From the NCBI GenBank assembly GCA_964589785.1, contig CAZPUQ010000003.1, positions 1 through 64,000 of the forward strand: a stretch of DNA of 64,000 nucleotides, given 5' to 3'. Source of the stretch: JAGVSR01 sp964589785 (GTDB taxonomy: Bacteria; Pseudomonadota; Alphaproteobacteria; Rhizobiales; Hyphomicrobiaceae). A program made the translations under genes and the position numbers. Positions 34,936-44,506 of the stretch are shown one piece after another. The notes below the pieces were generated by a model. It had not been told where the DNA came from, searched no databases, and worked only from the letters and a program-made list of their open reading frames with translations. Positions within the stretch are counted from its first letter, which is position 1. Each line of letters starts with the position of its first letter.

Positions 34936-36075
34936 ATGATCCTGACCCTCGCATTCCGCAACCTGTTCCACGACCGCATCCGGCTCGCGGTGACGCTCGT
35001 GGGCATCCTCTTCTCGATCGTCCTCGTTGCCGTGCAGCTCGGGCTCTACCTCGGGTCGAGCCGCATGATCACGAACATGATCGAGAAGACGAACAGCGAC
35101 CTGTGGATCACCGCGTTCGGGGCCAAGAGCTTCGAGGAAGGCGGCATCCTCCTGACCCCCGGGCAGCGGCATCAGGCACTGGCGGCGCCGGGCGTTCAGG
35201 CCGTCATCCCGATGGTCTCGGCTTTCGCCGAATGGCGCAAGCCGAGCGGCGGGTCGACGCGCGTGGCCGTCGTCGGCATCGACAAGGAGGACGGGGGGCT
35301 GGCGCCCTGGAACCTCGTCGAAGGCACCTGGGACGACATCCGCGCACCCGATGCCATCGCCGTCGACAGCACCTATCTGAAGGACCTCGGCATCGACGGC
35401 ATCGGCAGCACGGCGCAGATCGCGCTGGGGCGTGTGCGCGTGCGCGCGCTCACCGAAGGCATCCGCTCGTTCACCCAGTCGCCCTACGTGTTCACGCCCC
35501 TGCAGCGCGCCCGCAATCTCCTCAATGTCGATGGCGAGAAGGGCGACAAGAGCACATTCTTCCTCGTTCAGCTCGTGCCCGGCGCCGACCTGGAATCGGT
35601 ACGAGCGGCGCTGACGGAGCGTCTCGAAGGTGTGGAGGTTCTGACCAAGGCGGAGTTCCGCGACCGCAGCCTGGCGCAATGGCTGTTCAAGACCGGGGCC
35701 GGTATCGCTCTCATCGGCGGCGCGCTGCTCGGCATCCTGGTCGGCACCGTCATCGTGGCCCAGACGCTCTATTCGAGCACGAAGGACCACATCAACGAGT
35801 TCGCGACTCTGCGTGCGCTGGGCTCGTCGGCGGCCTACATCCACAAGGTGATCCTCGCCCAGGCGGGCTTGAGCGCGGTCATCGGCTACTGCCTCGGCAT
35901 GGTCATCGCGCTTGCCATTCTCTATATGAGCCGCAACTCGCCGCTGCCGCTCGTGATGACGCCGGGACTGGCGGTCTCGCTTTTCGCGCTCACGGTGTTC
36001 ATGTGCGCGATCTCGGCGGTGTCGGCCATCGTCAAGGTCACGAAAATCGATCCAGCAACGGTGTTCAGCAGATGA
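34936..36075 (+). CDS. ABC exporter permease, DevC/FtsX family
   Basis: A 379-residue permease of the MacB/FtsX type, closest in layout to DevC. The first helix (RIRLAVTLVGILFSIVLVAVQLG) is followed by a large periplasmic domain of about 220 residues and three further helices at about residues 255-280, 305-330 and 345-370. With the next two genes it forms a DevBCA-like exporter that couples an ATPase and a membrane-fusion protein to move lipids, peptides or metabolites out through the envelope. It overlaps the ATPase gene by four bases (ATGA). ATG 34936 starts the family-like sequence. Confidence 0.88.
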   Translation: MILTLAFRNLFHDRIRLAVTLVGILFSIVLVAVQLGLYLGSSRMITNMIEKTNSDLWITAFGAKSFEEGGILLTPGQRHQALAAPGVQAVIPMVSAFAEWRKPSGGSTRVAVVGIDKEDGGLAPWNLVEGTWDDIRAPDAIAVDSTYLKDLGIDGIGSTAQIALGRVRVRALTEGIRSFTQSPYVFTPLQRARNLLNVDGEKGDKSTFFLVQLVPGADLESVRAALTERLEGVEVLTKAEFRDRSLAQWLFKTGAGIALIGGALLGILVGTVIVAQTLYSSTKDHINEFATLRALGSSAAYIHKVILAQAGLSAVIGYCLGMVIALAILYMSRNSPLPLVMTPGLAVSLFALTVFMCAISAVSAIVKVTKIDPATVFSR

Positions 36076-36830
36076 CGAACGTAGCACCCGTTCTCGAAGC
36101 CAGGGACATCGTCAAGGAGCTCGGCAAGGGCGCCGGCAAGGTCATGGCGCTGAAGGGCGTCAGCCTCAAGCTCGTCTCCGGCGAGCTGACCCTGCTGATG
36201 GGGCCCTCGGGCTCCGGCAAGACGACGCTTCTGTCAATTCTGGGCTGCATCCTTGCGCCGACGGCGGGGGAGATCCGCGTCGCCGGTCGCTCGACGAACG
36301 GCCTCGGACCCGAGGAGCTGGCGGAGCTGCGCCGCAAGCACATCGGCTTCATATTCCAGAGCTACAATCTGTTCCCCACCTTGAACGCGGTCGAGAACGT
36401 GCGCATCGCACTCGACGTTCTCGGCCAGAAGGGCTACCCGGCCGCCGCGCGCGCGGAAGAGGTGCTGCGCGAGGTCGGCCTCGGCCATCGTCTGCAGAAC
36501 TATCCGAGCAATCTCTCGGGTGGTGAGCAGCAGCGCGTGGCGGTCGCCCGCGCGATTGCGGCCTCGCCCTCCGTCGTGCTCGCCGACGAGCCGACGGCGG
36601 CTCTCGACAGCGAGAACGGCCATGCCGTCATGGCGCTCCTTGCCCGGATCGCAAAAGAGCAGAAGCGCAGCGTCCTCGCCGTCACGCACGATCCGCGGAC
36701 GCTCGGCTACGCCGATCGCGTCATACGCATCGAGGATGGCAAGATCGTCGGCGAGGAGCGCCGGCCGGAGGGCGTCAACTCGCCCGAAATCACCGACCTG
36801 ACGAAGAAGAGGCGCAAGGCAAATGCTTAA
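36072..36830 (+). CDS. ABC exporter ATP-binding protein, DevA/LolD family
   Basis: A 252-residue ATPase. Walker A is GPSGSGKTT, the Q-loop is FIFQSYNLFPTL, the signature is LSGGEQQRVAVARA, Walker B is SVVLADEPTAALD, and the switch histidine is in AVTHDPR. It belongs to the MacB/LolD/DevA group that pairs with FtsX-type permeases. It overlaps the permease by four bases and the HlyD-type gene by eight, so the three are made together. Confidence 0.92.
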   Translation: MTNVAPVLEARDIVKELGKGAGKVMALKGVSLKLVSGELTLLMGPSGSGKTTLLSILGCILAPTAGEIRVAGRSTNGLGPEELAELRRKHIGFIFQSYNLFPTLNAVENVRIALDVLGQKGYPAAARAEEVLREVGLGHRLQNYPSNLSGGEQQRVAVARAIAASPSVVLADEPTAALDSENGHAVMALLARIAKEQKRSVLAVTHDPRTLGYADRVIRIEDGKIVGEERRPEGVNSPEITDLTKKRRKANA

Positions 36831-37896
36831 AGTCGATCCCACCGTGCAGACCTTGACGGTGGCGGGTATCATCGCGATCGCACTCAGCGTGCTCATCAAC
36901 GGCACGCTGTCGTCGCACAGCCAGGAGAGGCCGGCGGCGCAGCACGCGGCCGCCGAGACCGGCCAGACGCTCAAGGGGTCGTGGGCCGCCTCGGCCACGG
37001 GCCGCGTCGAGCCGAAGGAGGGTGAAATCCGCATCGTGGCGCAGTCGCCCGGCGAGATCATGGAAGTGGTGGCCAAGACCGGCGACGCCGTGCAGGCCGG
37101 CGATCTTCTCGTGCGCCTCGACGACAGCGATCTGCAGGCCAAGCTGACGGCGGCGCTTGCCGAGGAGGCCGTGCGCGTCCTCGAACGCGACGAGGAGGCG
37201 GTGACGGGCCCGGCGCTCGACCGCCGCACGGCGGAGGACACCGCCGCCAAGGCGGAGCGCGCAGTTTTCGCGGCGCAGATTGCGGTCGACGACATCGCCC
37301 GCAAGGTCCGCGCCGGAACGGCCAATGCCGATGAGCTCACCGATGCGCGCACCAGGCTCTCCGACGCGCGGGCCAAGCTCGCGGACGAGCGGGCAGCGCT
37401 TGCCAAGGTTGCCGAGCGGGAGGACATCCCGCTTCCCTCGCGTCTGGAATCCTCGCTCACGCTGGCTCGCTCCGATGTCACGCAGGTCGAGAACGCGATC
37501 GAGCGCACGCGCGTGCGTGCGCCCGCGGAGGGAACGGTCCTCAACGTCTGGGCCAGGACCGGCGAGGTCGCCGTGACGTCGCCCGAGGCGCCCTTGGCCC
37601 TGTTCGGCGATATCAGCGGCCTTCGCGTACGCACCGAGGTGGAAGAGCGCGACGTCGTGAAGATTCGCGTCGGGCAGAAGGCTGTGGTGAAGGCCGACGC
37701 GTTTTCCGGCCAGGAGTTCACGGGCGTCGTCACGTCGATCGCCCCTGCGCTCGGGCCGCAACGCATCACGTCGCGCGGTCCGCGCCGTCCCAACGACATC
37801 GAGGTCCTGGAGGTCATGGTCGCCCTCGACGGCCAGCCGCCGCTGCTGACGGGCATGCGGGTCGATGTCTTCTTCAAGGCCGACGACGCTAGCTAG
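36823..37896 (+). CDS. HlyD-family membrane fusion protein, DevB-like
   Basis: A 357-residue periplasmic adaptor. An N-terminal anchor helix (TVAGIIAIALSVLINGTL) is followed by a lipoyl half-motif (GRVEPKEGEIRIVAQSPGEI), an alpha-helical hairpin of about 130 residues, the second lipoyl half (IERTRVRAPAEGTVLNVWAR) and a beta-barrel domain. It completes the DevCAB-like exporter. No outer-membrane TolC-type gene is next to it. A strong hairpin follows. Confidence 0.88.
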   Translation: MLKVDPTVQTLTVAGIIAIALSVLINGTLSSHSQERPAAQHAAAETGQTLKGSWAASATGRVEPKEGEIRIVAQSPGEIMEVVAKTGDAVQAGDLLVRLDDSDLQAKLTAALAEEAVRVLERDEEAVTGPALDRRTAEDTAAKAERAVFAAQIAVDDIARKVRAGTANADELTDARTRLSDARAKLADERAALAKVAEREDIPLPSRLESSLTLARSDVTQVENAIERTRVRAPAEGTVLNVWARTGEVAVTSPEAPLALFGDISGLRVRTEVEERDVVKIRVGQKAVVKADAFSGQEFTGVVTSIAPALGPQRITSRGPRRPNDIEVLEVMVALDGQPPLLTGMRVDVFFKADDAS

Positions 37897-37934
37897 GGGC
37901 GTAGCCCCGGCCGGAGCGAGGCGACGAAGACAGC

Positions 37935-37970
37935 AAAAAGCGCGGGAGCAATCCCGCGCTTTTTCTTTTT
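37935..37970. terminator. Bidirectional intrinsic terminator
   Basis: Perfect 13-base inverted repeat AAAAAGCGCGGGA (37935-37947) and TCCCGCGCTTTTT (37952-37964), loop GCAA, with T runs on both strands. It can stop the exporter operon from the left and the DUF533 gene from the right. Confidence 0.92.
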
Positions 37971-38005
37971 TGCTTTGGCGCCGGTGCCGGACGTGGCGGA
38001 CGAGA

Positions 38006-39043
38006 TCAGGCCGCCGTGCTTTGCATCGTCGCATCCACCTGGGCGGCGAGATTGCGGTCGATCCCCAGCCTGTCGGCCAGCTCGGCGAGGAAGCCGGCCT
38101 CCGAGGCCGTGTCGCCATCCACGGCGATCCGCGCCGCGGTATAGACCTGCAGGGCCTCCGCGCGCGTGCGAACGGCGGCCGCCAGATCGGCCGCCGAAGC
38201 GGGACGGCGCAGCTCGCTCTCGAGGAAAGTCCGGGCTTCGGGGTCGGTTCTCGCCGCCTCGAGCGACGACGTGATGCGGGCATATTCGGCGTCATCGATG
38301 CGGCCGTCGGCGGCGGCTGCCGCGATCATGGCGCGGATCATGAGCAGCGCACCTTCGTTGGAGACGGCCGCCGGCTCGAAGCCGGACCCGGACGGCGCGG
38401 CGGTCGCCGCGTTCTGCGGCCCGGTGATGAGCGGCTTGCCGGCCTGATGGTTCTGGTAGGCCTTGTAAGCGAGGCCTCCGATCAGCGCCAGCGCGCCCGC
38501 TTTCAAGGCGCTCGACGTCAGGCCCCGGCCCGTGCGCGTGCCGAGTAGAAGGCCGCCGAGGCCACCGAGCACCGCGCCGGCGCCGAACCGGTTGTTGGCG
38601 ATCAGGTCCTTCACCTGGGCAAGAAGCTCCTCCGGCGTCCGGCCACCCGCGGCGTTGGTGATCGCGTCCCGCGCCCCGGTCGCCTCGCCGATCCGGCCGG
38701 CGCCCTCCTTTACGCCTTCGGTCGCCTGGCCGAAGATCTTGCCGAATGTCTCCAGGATCTCCGGGCCCGATCCCATGCCGAGCCTGCCGGCCTGATCCTG
38801 CAACTGACCGAGGATCTGATCGAGGCTTGTCGCGCCGCCCGGGCCGGCCTGGCCGATGGCGTTGCGAAGAAGATCGCCGACGTTGCCCGATCCGGCGCGT
38901 TCGCCGCCTCCGGGGCTCTGGCCTCCGGCTGCGATCTGGTTGAGGAGATCGGCGAGACCGCCTCCGCTCTGCGGCGCGGCGGGTTCGGGGCCGGGCCGGC
39001 CAGATGCCGCGATCTGCTCGAGAAGTGCCTTGGCGTCGAACAT
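38006..39043 (-). CDS. DUF533 (YebE/TerB-like) membrane protein
   Basis: A 345-residue protein. Its first half is glycine/glutamine-rich with repeated short helices (LLEQIAASGR, LLNQIAAGGQ, LDQILGQLQDQ). A central hydrophobic segment (AVLGGLGGLLLGTRTGRGL and ALALIGGLAYKAYQ) marks DUF533. The C-terminal third is a TerB-like helical domain with acidic pairs (AAAADGRIDDAEYARI, ARIAVDGDTASEAGFL) that may bind metal. The E. coli relative is YebE; its function is not known. It is encoded just downstream of the RND efflux operon, with a gap of 82 bases, and may be co-transcribed. Confidence 0.85.
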   Translation of the reverse strand: MFDAKALLEQIAASGRPGPEPAAPQSGGGLADLLNQIAAGGQSPGGGERAGSGNVGDLLRNAIGQAGPGGATSLDQILGQLQDQAGRLGMGSGPEILETFGKIFGQATEGVKEGAGRIGEATGARDAITNAAGGRTPEELLAQVKDLIANNRFGAGAVLGGLGGLLLGTRTGRGLTSSALKAGALALIGGLAYKAYQNHQAGKPLITGPQNAATAAPSGSGFEPAAVSNEGALLMIRAMIAAAAADGRIDDAEYARITSSLEAARTDPEARTFLESELRRPASAADLAAAVRTRAEALQVYTAARIAVDGDTASEAGFLAELADRLGIDRNLAAQVDATMQSTAA

Positions 39044-39125
39044 GACGGCTCCTTTCGTGCCTGGACGAGCAAAGTCCCCCTCATGTAGGGGCTCGCCGTA
39101 GAGCCGGCAATATGCGGGGGAACTT

Positions 39126-42100
39126 CTATTCGGCGGCGATGCGGTCCGGCGTGCGGTGCGCTGCGGAGGTGCCGGCGATCTCGCCGGTCAGCGGCGGCAC
39201 GCGGGCGAGTGGCGCCTCGTCGACGACCTCCTCGTCCGCCGCGTTGGGTGCAATGACGAGCGAGGCGATCCACGTCGCGAAGCGCGACAGGTCGTCCATG
39301 ACGGTAAAGAACGACGGCACGAAGACGAGCGACAGGATCGTCGAGACGATGAGGCCGCCGATCACCGCGATCGCCATGGGCGAACGGAACTCGCCGCCGT
39401 CGCCGAGCGCGTAGGCGCTGGGAAGCATGCCCGCCGCCATGGCGATCGTCGTCATGACGATGGGCCGCGCGCGCTTGCGTCCGGCTTCCATGAGCGCCGT
39501 GATCCGGTCGGTGCCGCGGGCGATCTCCTCCACCGCGAAATCGACGAGCATGATGGCGTTCTTGGTCACGATGCCCATCAGCATCAGAAGGCCGATGTAG
39601 ACCGGCATGCTGATCGGATTGTTGGTCACGAGCAGGCCGAGCACGACGCCGCCGAACGAGAGCGGCAGCGAAAGCAGGATCGTGATCGGCTGGAAGACGC
39701 TGCCGAACAGCAGGATCAGAAGCCCGAGCACGATCAGGATGCCGGTCCCCATGGCGGTGATGAAGCCGTCGACGACCTCGTCCTGGATCTCCGCGTCTCC
39801 AGTGGCCTCGATCTGCACGCCGGCAGGCAAGCCGACCTTCTCGACCTCGGCGAGGAAGGCCTCGCGCGCGCTGCCGAGCGCATAGCCGCGCACGAGGTCG
39901 GCGCCGATCTCTGCCCGGCGCTGGCGGTCGAACCGGTCGATGGAGCTCGGTCCTCGCCCGAAGGAGATATCGGCGACGGCCGAGAGCGGAACCGCGTTGC
40001 CCGCCGCATTCCTGAGGCGCAGGTTCGCGATATGCTGGATGCTTTCGCGGGCGTTCTCCTCGACCTGGACCCGGATCGGGATCAGACGGTCGCCCGAGGT
40101 ATACTTGGCGAGGTTGGCATCGATGTCGCCGATCGTGGCGACGCGCACGGTCTCGGCAATCTGGTCCGGCGTGATGCCGAGGCTCGAGGCTTTGTCGAGC
40201 AGCGGCACGATCCGGATCTCGGGCCGGTCGAGGGCGGCCTCCGTGGCCACGTTGAACAATCCCGGCAGCTTGCGGATGGCGCTCTCGACCTTCGCCACGG
40301 TCGCCGCCAGCGCCTCGCCGTCGCGCGACAGGAGCGAGAACGACAGCTCGCGCTCGCCGCGCTCGTTGACGAACCACGCGCGCACGTCCGGAACGTCAGC
40401 GATGCGGTCGGAGAGGATCGCCTTCAATTCCTTCTGCGGCCGGTCGCGATCCGACTTGGGGACGAGCTGGACGTTGACCGAGGCGCGGCGCACCTCCAGC
40501 GTTCCCGTCGGCGACGTGCCGCCGAGCACGAAAATGCTTGCAACCTCAGGGATCTCCTTCAGGCGGCGGGTCAGCTCGTCGGCGGTCTCGCGGGTATCCT
40601 CCAGCCGCGCGCCCGGCGGCAGCTCGACGGAGATCACGACGCGCGAGGTGTCCTCGTCCGGCATGAAGCCCGTCGGAAGCAGGGACGTCGCATAAAGCGA
40701 TCCGATGAACACGCCGAGCCCGACGAGCAGCGTCGCATAGCGGTGACGCAATGTGGCGGCCAGGAAGCGGATATAGGTCCGCATGACGAAGCCGCTCTCT
40801 GTGTCATGCGGCGCAACGGGCCGCATCAGATAGGCCGCCATCATTGGCGTGATGAGCCGCGCCACGAGCAGCGAGAACAGCACCGCGACGGCGACCGTCA
40901 GGCCGAACTGCCGAAAATACTGCCCGGCGATGCCGCCCATGAACGAGACGGGGGCGAAGATCGCCACGATCGTGAGCGTGATCGCGATCACGGCGAGGCC
41001 GATCTCGTCAGCCGCCTCCATGGCCGCCCGGTAGGGCGACTTGCCCATGCGCATGTGGCGCACGATGTTCTCGATCTCGACGATCGCATCGTCGACGAGA
41101 ATGCCTGTGACGAGCGTGATGGCGAGCAGACTGACGAGGTTCAGAGAGAACCCCATCAGGCTCATGGCCCAGAAGGTCGGTATGGCGGAGAGCGGCAACG
41201 CGATCGCGGTGATGAGCGTGGCGCGGGCATTGCGCAGGAACACGAACACGGTGATGACGGCGAGAACCGCGCCTTCGATCAGCGACGTCATCGCGGCCTC
41301 GTAGTTGCCGCGCGTGTAGGCCACCGCGTCGTCGATCTTGCTCAGCTCGACGTCGGGATAGCGCTTCTTGAGCTCGCCGAGGCGCTTCTCGACCGCGTCG
41401 GCGACCGAAAGCTCGCTCGCGCCCTTGGAGCGGAAGATGGAGAAGGCGACGACGGGCTGGCCGTCCAGGCGCGCGAACGAGCGGGGCTCCTCCGCATCGT
41501 CGATGACGCGCCCGAGATCGGAGAGCCGGACATGGCGGCCGCCGGCAATGGCGATCTTGGTCTCGGCCAGATCGGCCACGCTTCTCGCGCCGGCGAGGAC
41601 GCGGATCGCCTGCTCCTGGCGCCCGACCTCGCCGCGCCCCGAGCCGACATCGACATTGGTCGCCCGGATCTGCCGGTTGATGTCGGCGGCCGTCACGCCG
41701 TAGGCCAAGAGCCGGTCGGGATCGAGCAGGACGCGGATCTCGCGCGTGACGCCGCCGTAGCGCTCCACGCGTCCCACACCCTTCACGACCAGCAGCTCGC
41801 GCTTGATGACGTCGTCGACGTGCCAGGAGAGCTGCTCCGGCGTTAGCCCCGGGGAGACGGCCGCATAAGCCAGAATGGCCTGGCCTTCGACGTCGATGCG
41901 CTGGATGAGCGGCTCGTCGATCGTCTGCGGCAGGTCGGGTCGGATCTTCTCGATCGCGTCCTTGACGTCGTTGAGCGCGCGGTCGGTGTCGACCTCCAGC
42001 CGGAACTCGATCACCGTCATCGATTGGCCGTCGTTCAGCGCCGAGATCAGGTGTTTGACGCCGGCGACGTTGGCGACCGCGTCCTCGACGGGCTTGGCGA

Positions 42101-42305
42101 CCTGGGTTTCGAGCTCGGCGGGCGTGGCGCCGGACTGGTTGATGGTGACCGAGATCAGCGGCACGTCGATGTTGGGAAAGCGCGTGACCGGCAGCGCCAT
42201 GAAGCTCATGATGCCGAGGAAGATGAGCACGACGAACAGCAGGATCGCAGGCAGCGGCTTGCGGATCGAGTAGGCCGAGAAGTTGATGCGGGACGTCGGG
42301 CTCAT
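39126..42305 (-). CDS. RND efflux transporter, HAE1/AcrB family
   Basis: A 1059-residue inner-membrane proton-driven exporter. It has 12 predicted membrane helices and two large periplasmic loops. The proton-relay residues are kept: the Asp pair D405-D406 in TM4 (GILVDDAIVEIENI) and K915 in TM10 (GIVTKNAIMLVDF). The N-terminus (SIRKPLPAILLFVVLIFLG) is typical of the branch that pairs with a single adaptor and lacks its own TolC gene. Its start overlaps the adaptor stop by four bases. The operon order is tetR, adaptor, RND. Confidence 0.93.
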   Translation of the reverse strand: MSPTSRINFSAYSIRKPLPAILLFVVLIFLGIMSFMALPVTRFPNIDVPLISVTINQSGATPAELETQVAKPVEDAVANVAGVKHLISALNDGQSMTVIEFRLEVDTDRALNDVKDAIEKIRPDLPQTIDEPLIQRIDVEGQAILAYAAVSPGLTPEQLSWHVDDVIKRELLVVKGVGRVERYGGVTREIRVLLDPDRLLAYGVTAADINRQIRATNVDVGSGRGEVGRQEQAIRVLAGARSVADLAETKIAIAGGRHVRLSDLGRVIDDAEEPRSFARLDGQPVVAFSIFRSKGASELSVADAVEKRLGELKKRYPDVELSKIDDAVAYTRGNYEAAMTSLIEGAVLAVITVFVFLRNARATLITAIALPLSAIPTFWAMSLMGFSLNLVSLLAITLVTGILVDDAIVEIENIVRHMRMGKSPYRAAMEAADEIGLAVIAITLTIVAIFAPVSFMGGIAGQYFRQFGLTVAVAVLFSLLVARLITPMMAAYLMRPVAPHDTESGFVMRTYIRFLAATLRHRYATLLVGLGVFIGSLYATSLLPTGFMPDEDTSRVVISVELPPGARLEDTRETADELTRRLKEIPEVASIFVLGGTSPTGTLEVRRASVNVQLVPKSDRDRPQKELKAILSDRIADVPDVRAWFVNERGERELSFSLLSRDGEALAATVAKVESAIRKLPGLFNVATEAALDRPEIRIVPLLDKASSLGITPDQIAETVRVATIGDIDANLAKYTSGDRLIPIRVQVEENARESIQHIANLRLRNAAGNAVPLSAVADISFGRGPSSIDRFDRQRRAEIGADLVRGYALGSAREAFLAEVEKVGLPAGVQIEATGDAEIQDEVVDGFITAMGTGILIVLGLLILLFGSVFQPITILLSLPLSFGGVVLGLLVTNNPISMPVYIGLLMLMGIVTKNAIMLVDFAVEEIARGTDRITALMEAGRKRARPIVMTTIAMAAGMLPSAYALGDGGEFRSPMAIAVIGGLIVSTILSLVFVPSFFTVMDDLSRFATWIASLVIAPNAADEEVVDEAPLARVPPLTGEIAGTSAAHRTPDRIAAE

Positions 42306-43537
42306 CGCACCTCGCTCACCGCACGGTTGCTGACCTCGACGGGGCGCACGACATCGCCGTCGGTCAGGAACGTGCCCGCCTGGGCAATAACCCGGTCGCC
42401 GTCGGCCAGCCCCTTGCGGATTTCGACGAGCCCTCCCGACCTGAGCCCTGTCTCGACTGAGCGAGCCCGCACGACGTCGCCATCGACCACGAGAACGCTC
42501 GAAACGCCTCCCGACGTCGAGACCGCGGACAGGGGCACGGCGAGGCCGCGCTCGTGCTGGGTCTCGATCGCGCCGCTGGCGAAGGAGCCCACCCGCAGCC
42601 GCTTGTCGGCTCCGATGAAGATGCGCACGCGGCCGAGCCGCGTCGCGCTGTCGACCTGGGGCGAGACGAGTCGGACCTTGCCGCCGACCGTGATACCGTC
42701 GGCGACGGTGACGGTCGCCGTCTGGTCGGGCGCGAGCTTGCCCATGTCGGCCTCGGCGACCTCGGCGTCAAGCTCGACCTCGCCGTTCTGGATGATGCGG
42801 AACATGGGCTCGCCGGCGGCAATTCCGACCGCCGTCGCAATGGCGCCGACATGGGCCGTGCGCCGGCTGACGAGGCCGTCGACGGGCGCGCGGATCTCGG
42901 TGCGGGACAGGCGCCATTCGAGCTCGCTCTTGGCGGCCTCGATCTCGACCTTGTCGGCTTCCGCGGCCTTGAGGCCGTCCTTCGCCGCCACCAGCAGAGC
43001 ATCGAGCGAGCGCTTCGCGGCGGTGCGCTGGTCGAGCACGCTTTCGGAAAGATAGCCGGACTTCGACAGGGGACGGGCACGCTCGAGCTGGGCGACGGCC
43101 TCCGCCAGGCGCGCCTCGACCTCCACGATCTGGCTGTTCGCCTGCGCGATGGCCGCGACGCTGCGCGCGAGCTTGGCGTCCGTCTGCTGAATCTGCGCCT
43201 TGAGCGTGGAGGTCTCCAGCACCGCGAGCACGTCGCCCTGCTTCACGACATCGCCTTCCTCGGCACGGAGCTCGAGGATGCGCAAGCCTTCGATCTCCGG
43301 CGCGACCAGCACATCCTCGCGTGCAACCAGCGATCCGGTGACGAGCACGCGCTCCACGAAATCGGCGGGCTCGACACGGCTCACGGTGACGGTGGGCGGG
43401 GCCACGGCCACCTTCTCCTCGGTCTTCGCCTTGCGGTGCGCCATGAGGTCGACGACCGGCCGGTAGGCGCCCGTGGCCCAGACCGCGGCGGCGGCGAGCA
43501 CGGCGAGACCGAGCTTTACGAGTTGCGATCGGGTCAC
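42302..43537 (-). CDS. RND efflux periplasmic adaptor (membrane fusion protein)
   Basis: A 411-residue adaptor joining the RND pump to an outer-membrane channel. There is an N-terminal anchor (KLGLAVLAAAAVWATGAY), a lipoyl half (VAPEIEGLRILELRAEEGDVVKQGD), an alpha-hairpin of about 100 residues, the second lipoyl half (TEIRAPVDGLVSRRTAHVGAI), a beta-barrel and a membrane-proximal domain. It overlaps the tetR gene upstream and the RND gene downstream by four bases each. Confidence 0.9.
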   Translation of the reverse strand: MTRSQLVKLGLAVLAAAAVWATGAYRPVVDLMAHRKAKTEEKVAVAPPTVTVSRVEPADFVERVLVTGSLVAREDVLVAPEIEGLRILELRAEEGDVVKQGDVLAVLETSTLKAQIQQTDAKLARSVAAIAQANSQIVEVEARLAEAVAQLERARPLSKSGYLSESVLDQRTAAKRSLDALLVAAKDGLKAAEADKVEIEAAKSELEWRLSRTEIRAPVDGLVSRRTAHVGAIATAVGIAAGEPMFRIIQNGEVELDAEVAEADMGKLAPDQTATVTVADGITVGGKVRLVSPQVDSATRLGRVRIFIGADKRLRVGSFASGAIETQHERGLAVPLSAVSTSGGVSSVLVVDGDVVRARSVETGLRSGGLVEIRKGLADGDRVIAQAGTFLTDGDVVRPVEVSNRAVSEVR

Positions 43538-44181
43538 GTCGCGGCCTCCGCGATGCGAGGCGCGGACAGGCTTTCGTCCTTGCCGTCCTCGACGGGCTTC
43601 AAGAGCTGGCGGACGACACCGATCACGCCGGGGAGCGTCTTTTTCATGTCAAACTGCTTGTCAACGGCGCTACGCCAGAAGAGGCCGTCGCCGAGCACCA
43701 TGAAGATGCGTGCCAGGTCCGGCGGGCTGAGCTCGGGGCGGATGCGCCCGTCGTCGGTCATGCGCTGGAACAGCGACTGGAAGCTTTCCTCTATGAACGC
43801 ATCGACCGAGCGGTGAATCGCACCGACCTGGGCGTTGCGCGTCGATTCGAGGCCGATCTCGACGCACATGACGCGGCGGTGCGCTTCGTCCTCCACAAAG
43901 TAGGCCGCGGCGATGGCTTCGAGCGCCGAGAAGAAGTCCGGCGCCGACGCCAGTTGCGCAAAGCGCGTCTGGAACCGCTGGCGATCGCGCTCGGCAATGC
44001 CGGCGATCAGCGCCTCCTTGGAGGAGAAATAGACGTACAGCGCCCCCGGGCTGACCCGCGCCTGGCGGCAGATGTCCTGCATGCTGGTCGCATGAAAGCC
44101 GGCGCGCGCAAAGCACAGCTCGGCCGCATCCAGAATGTGTTCGCGACGGGCGCGCTGGGTGTCAGGCTTCAGCTTCGGCAT
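43534..44181 (-). CDS. TetR/AcrR-family repressor of the efflux operon
   Basis: A 215-residue regulator. The N-terminal helix-turn-helix is clear: REHILDAAELCFARAGFHAT then MQDICRQARVSPGALYVYFS and SKEALIAGIAERD. The rest is a ligand-binding helical domain. It is the first gene of the efflux operon, so autoregulation is likely. Two palindromes within 100 bases upstream carry a common GAACGATCRTT core and are good operator candidates. The inducer is unknown. Confidence 0.92.
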   Translation of the reverse strand: MPKLKPDTQRARREHILDAAELCFARAGFHATSMQDICRQARVSPGALYVYFSSKEALIAGIAERDRQRFQTRFAQLASAPDFFSALEAIAAAYFVEDEAHRRVMCVEIGLESTRNAQVGAIHRSVDAFIEESFQSLFQRMTDDGRIRPELSPPDLARIFMVLGDGLFWRSAVDKQFDMKKTLPGVIGVVRQLLKPVEDGKDESLSAPRIAEAAT

Positions 44182-44212
44182 GAGGTGCCTTGCTCCGGGA
44201 CCGATGAACCAT

Positions 44213-44282
44213 AAAACGAACGATCGTTTTATTTGGAATACTTAGTCGCATGGTTACGGGCGTCAAGCCGAATGATCGTTCT
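44213..44282 (-). promoter_or_regulatory. Paired operator-like palindromes before the tetR-efflux operon
   Basis: AACGATCGTT (44219-44228) is a perfect ten-base palindrome, lying 38 bases before the tetR start. A second site at 44271-44281 reads GAACGATCATT on the reverse strand. Both share GAACGATC(A/G)TT and face opposite ways, 52 bases apart. Such sites are typical of TetR-family autoregulation. Binding is inferred. Confidence 0.6.
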
Positions 44283-44339
44283 TTTTGTTCAAAGTTGGGC
44301 TCCTGACAGGCTTACATGCAACCTTGGCGGAGAAAGGAC

Positions 44340-44370
44340 AAAGGGCGGTCCTCGGTGGAGCCGCCCTTTT
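44340..44370. terminator. Hairpin between the secreted-protein gene and the tetR promoter
   Basis: Stem AAGGGCGG (44341-44348) and CCGCCCTT (44361-44368) around a 12-base loop, flanked by short A and T runs. It probably ends transcription of the reverse-strand gene at 44507-44827, shielding the tetR operators. Confidence 0.6.
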
Positions 44371-44506
44371 CCGACACCTGACAGACAATGACTGTCAGTG
44401 TCGTGGATTGTCAGGGTCGTGCAGATTTGGACCGAAAGGGGGCGTGGCCGCGCACGCGAGGCCGGTCGGCGGGCGGCTGCGGCCCGCCTGCGCCGCGTGT
44501 CCCGCC

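Noticed and set aside
39156..41846. 896-codon forward frame over the RND transporter
   Set aside because: Antisense frame of repeated Asp/His/Arg/Gly composition; the RND protein is unmistakable on the other strand.
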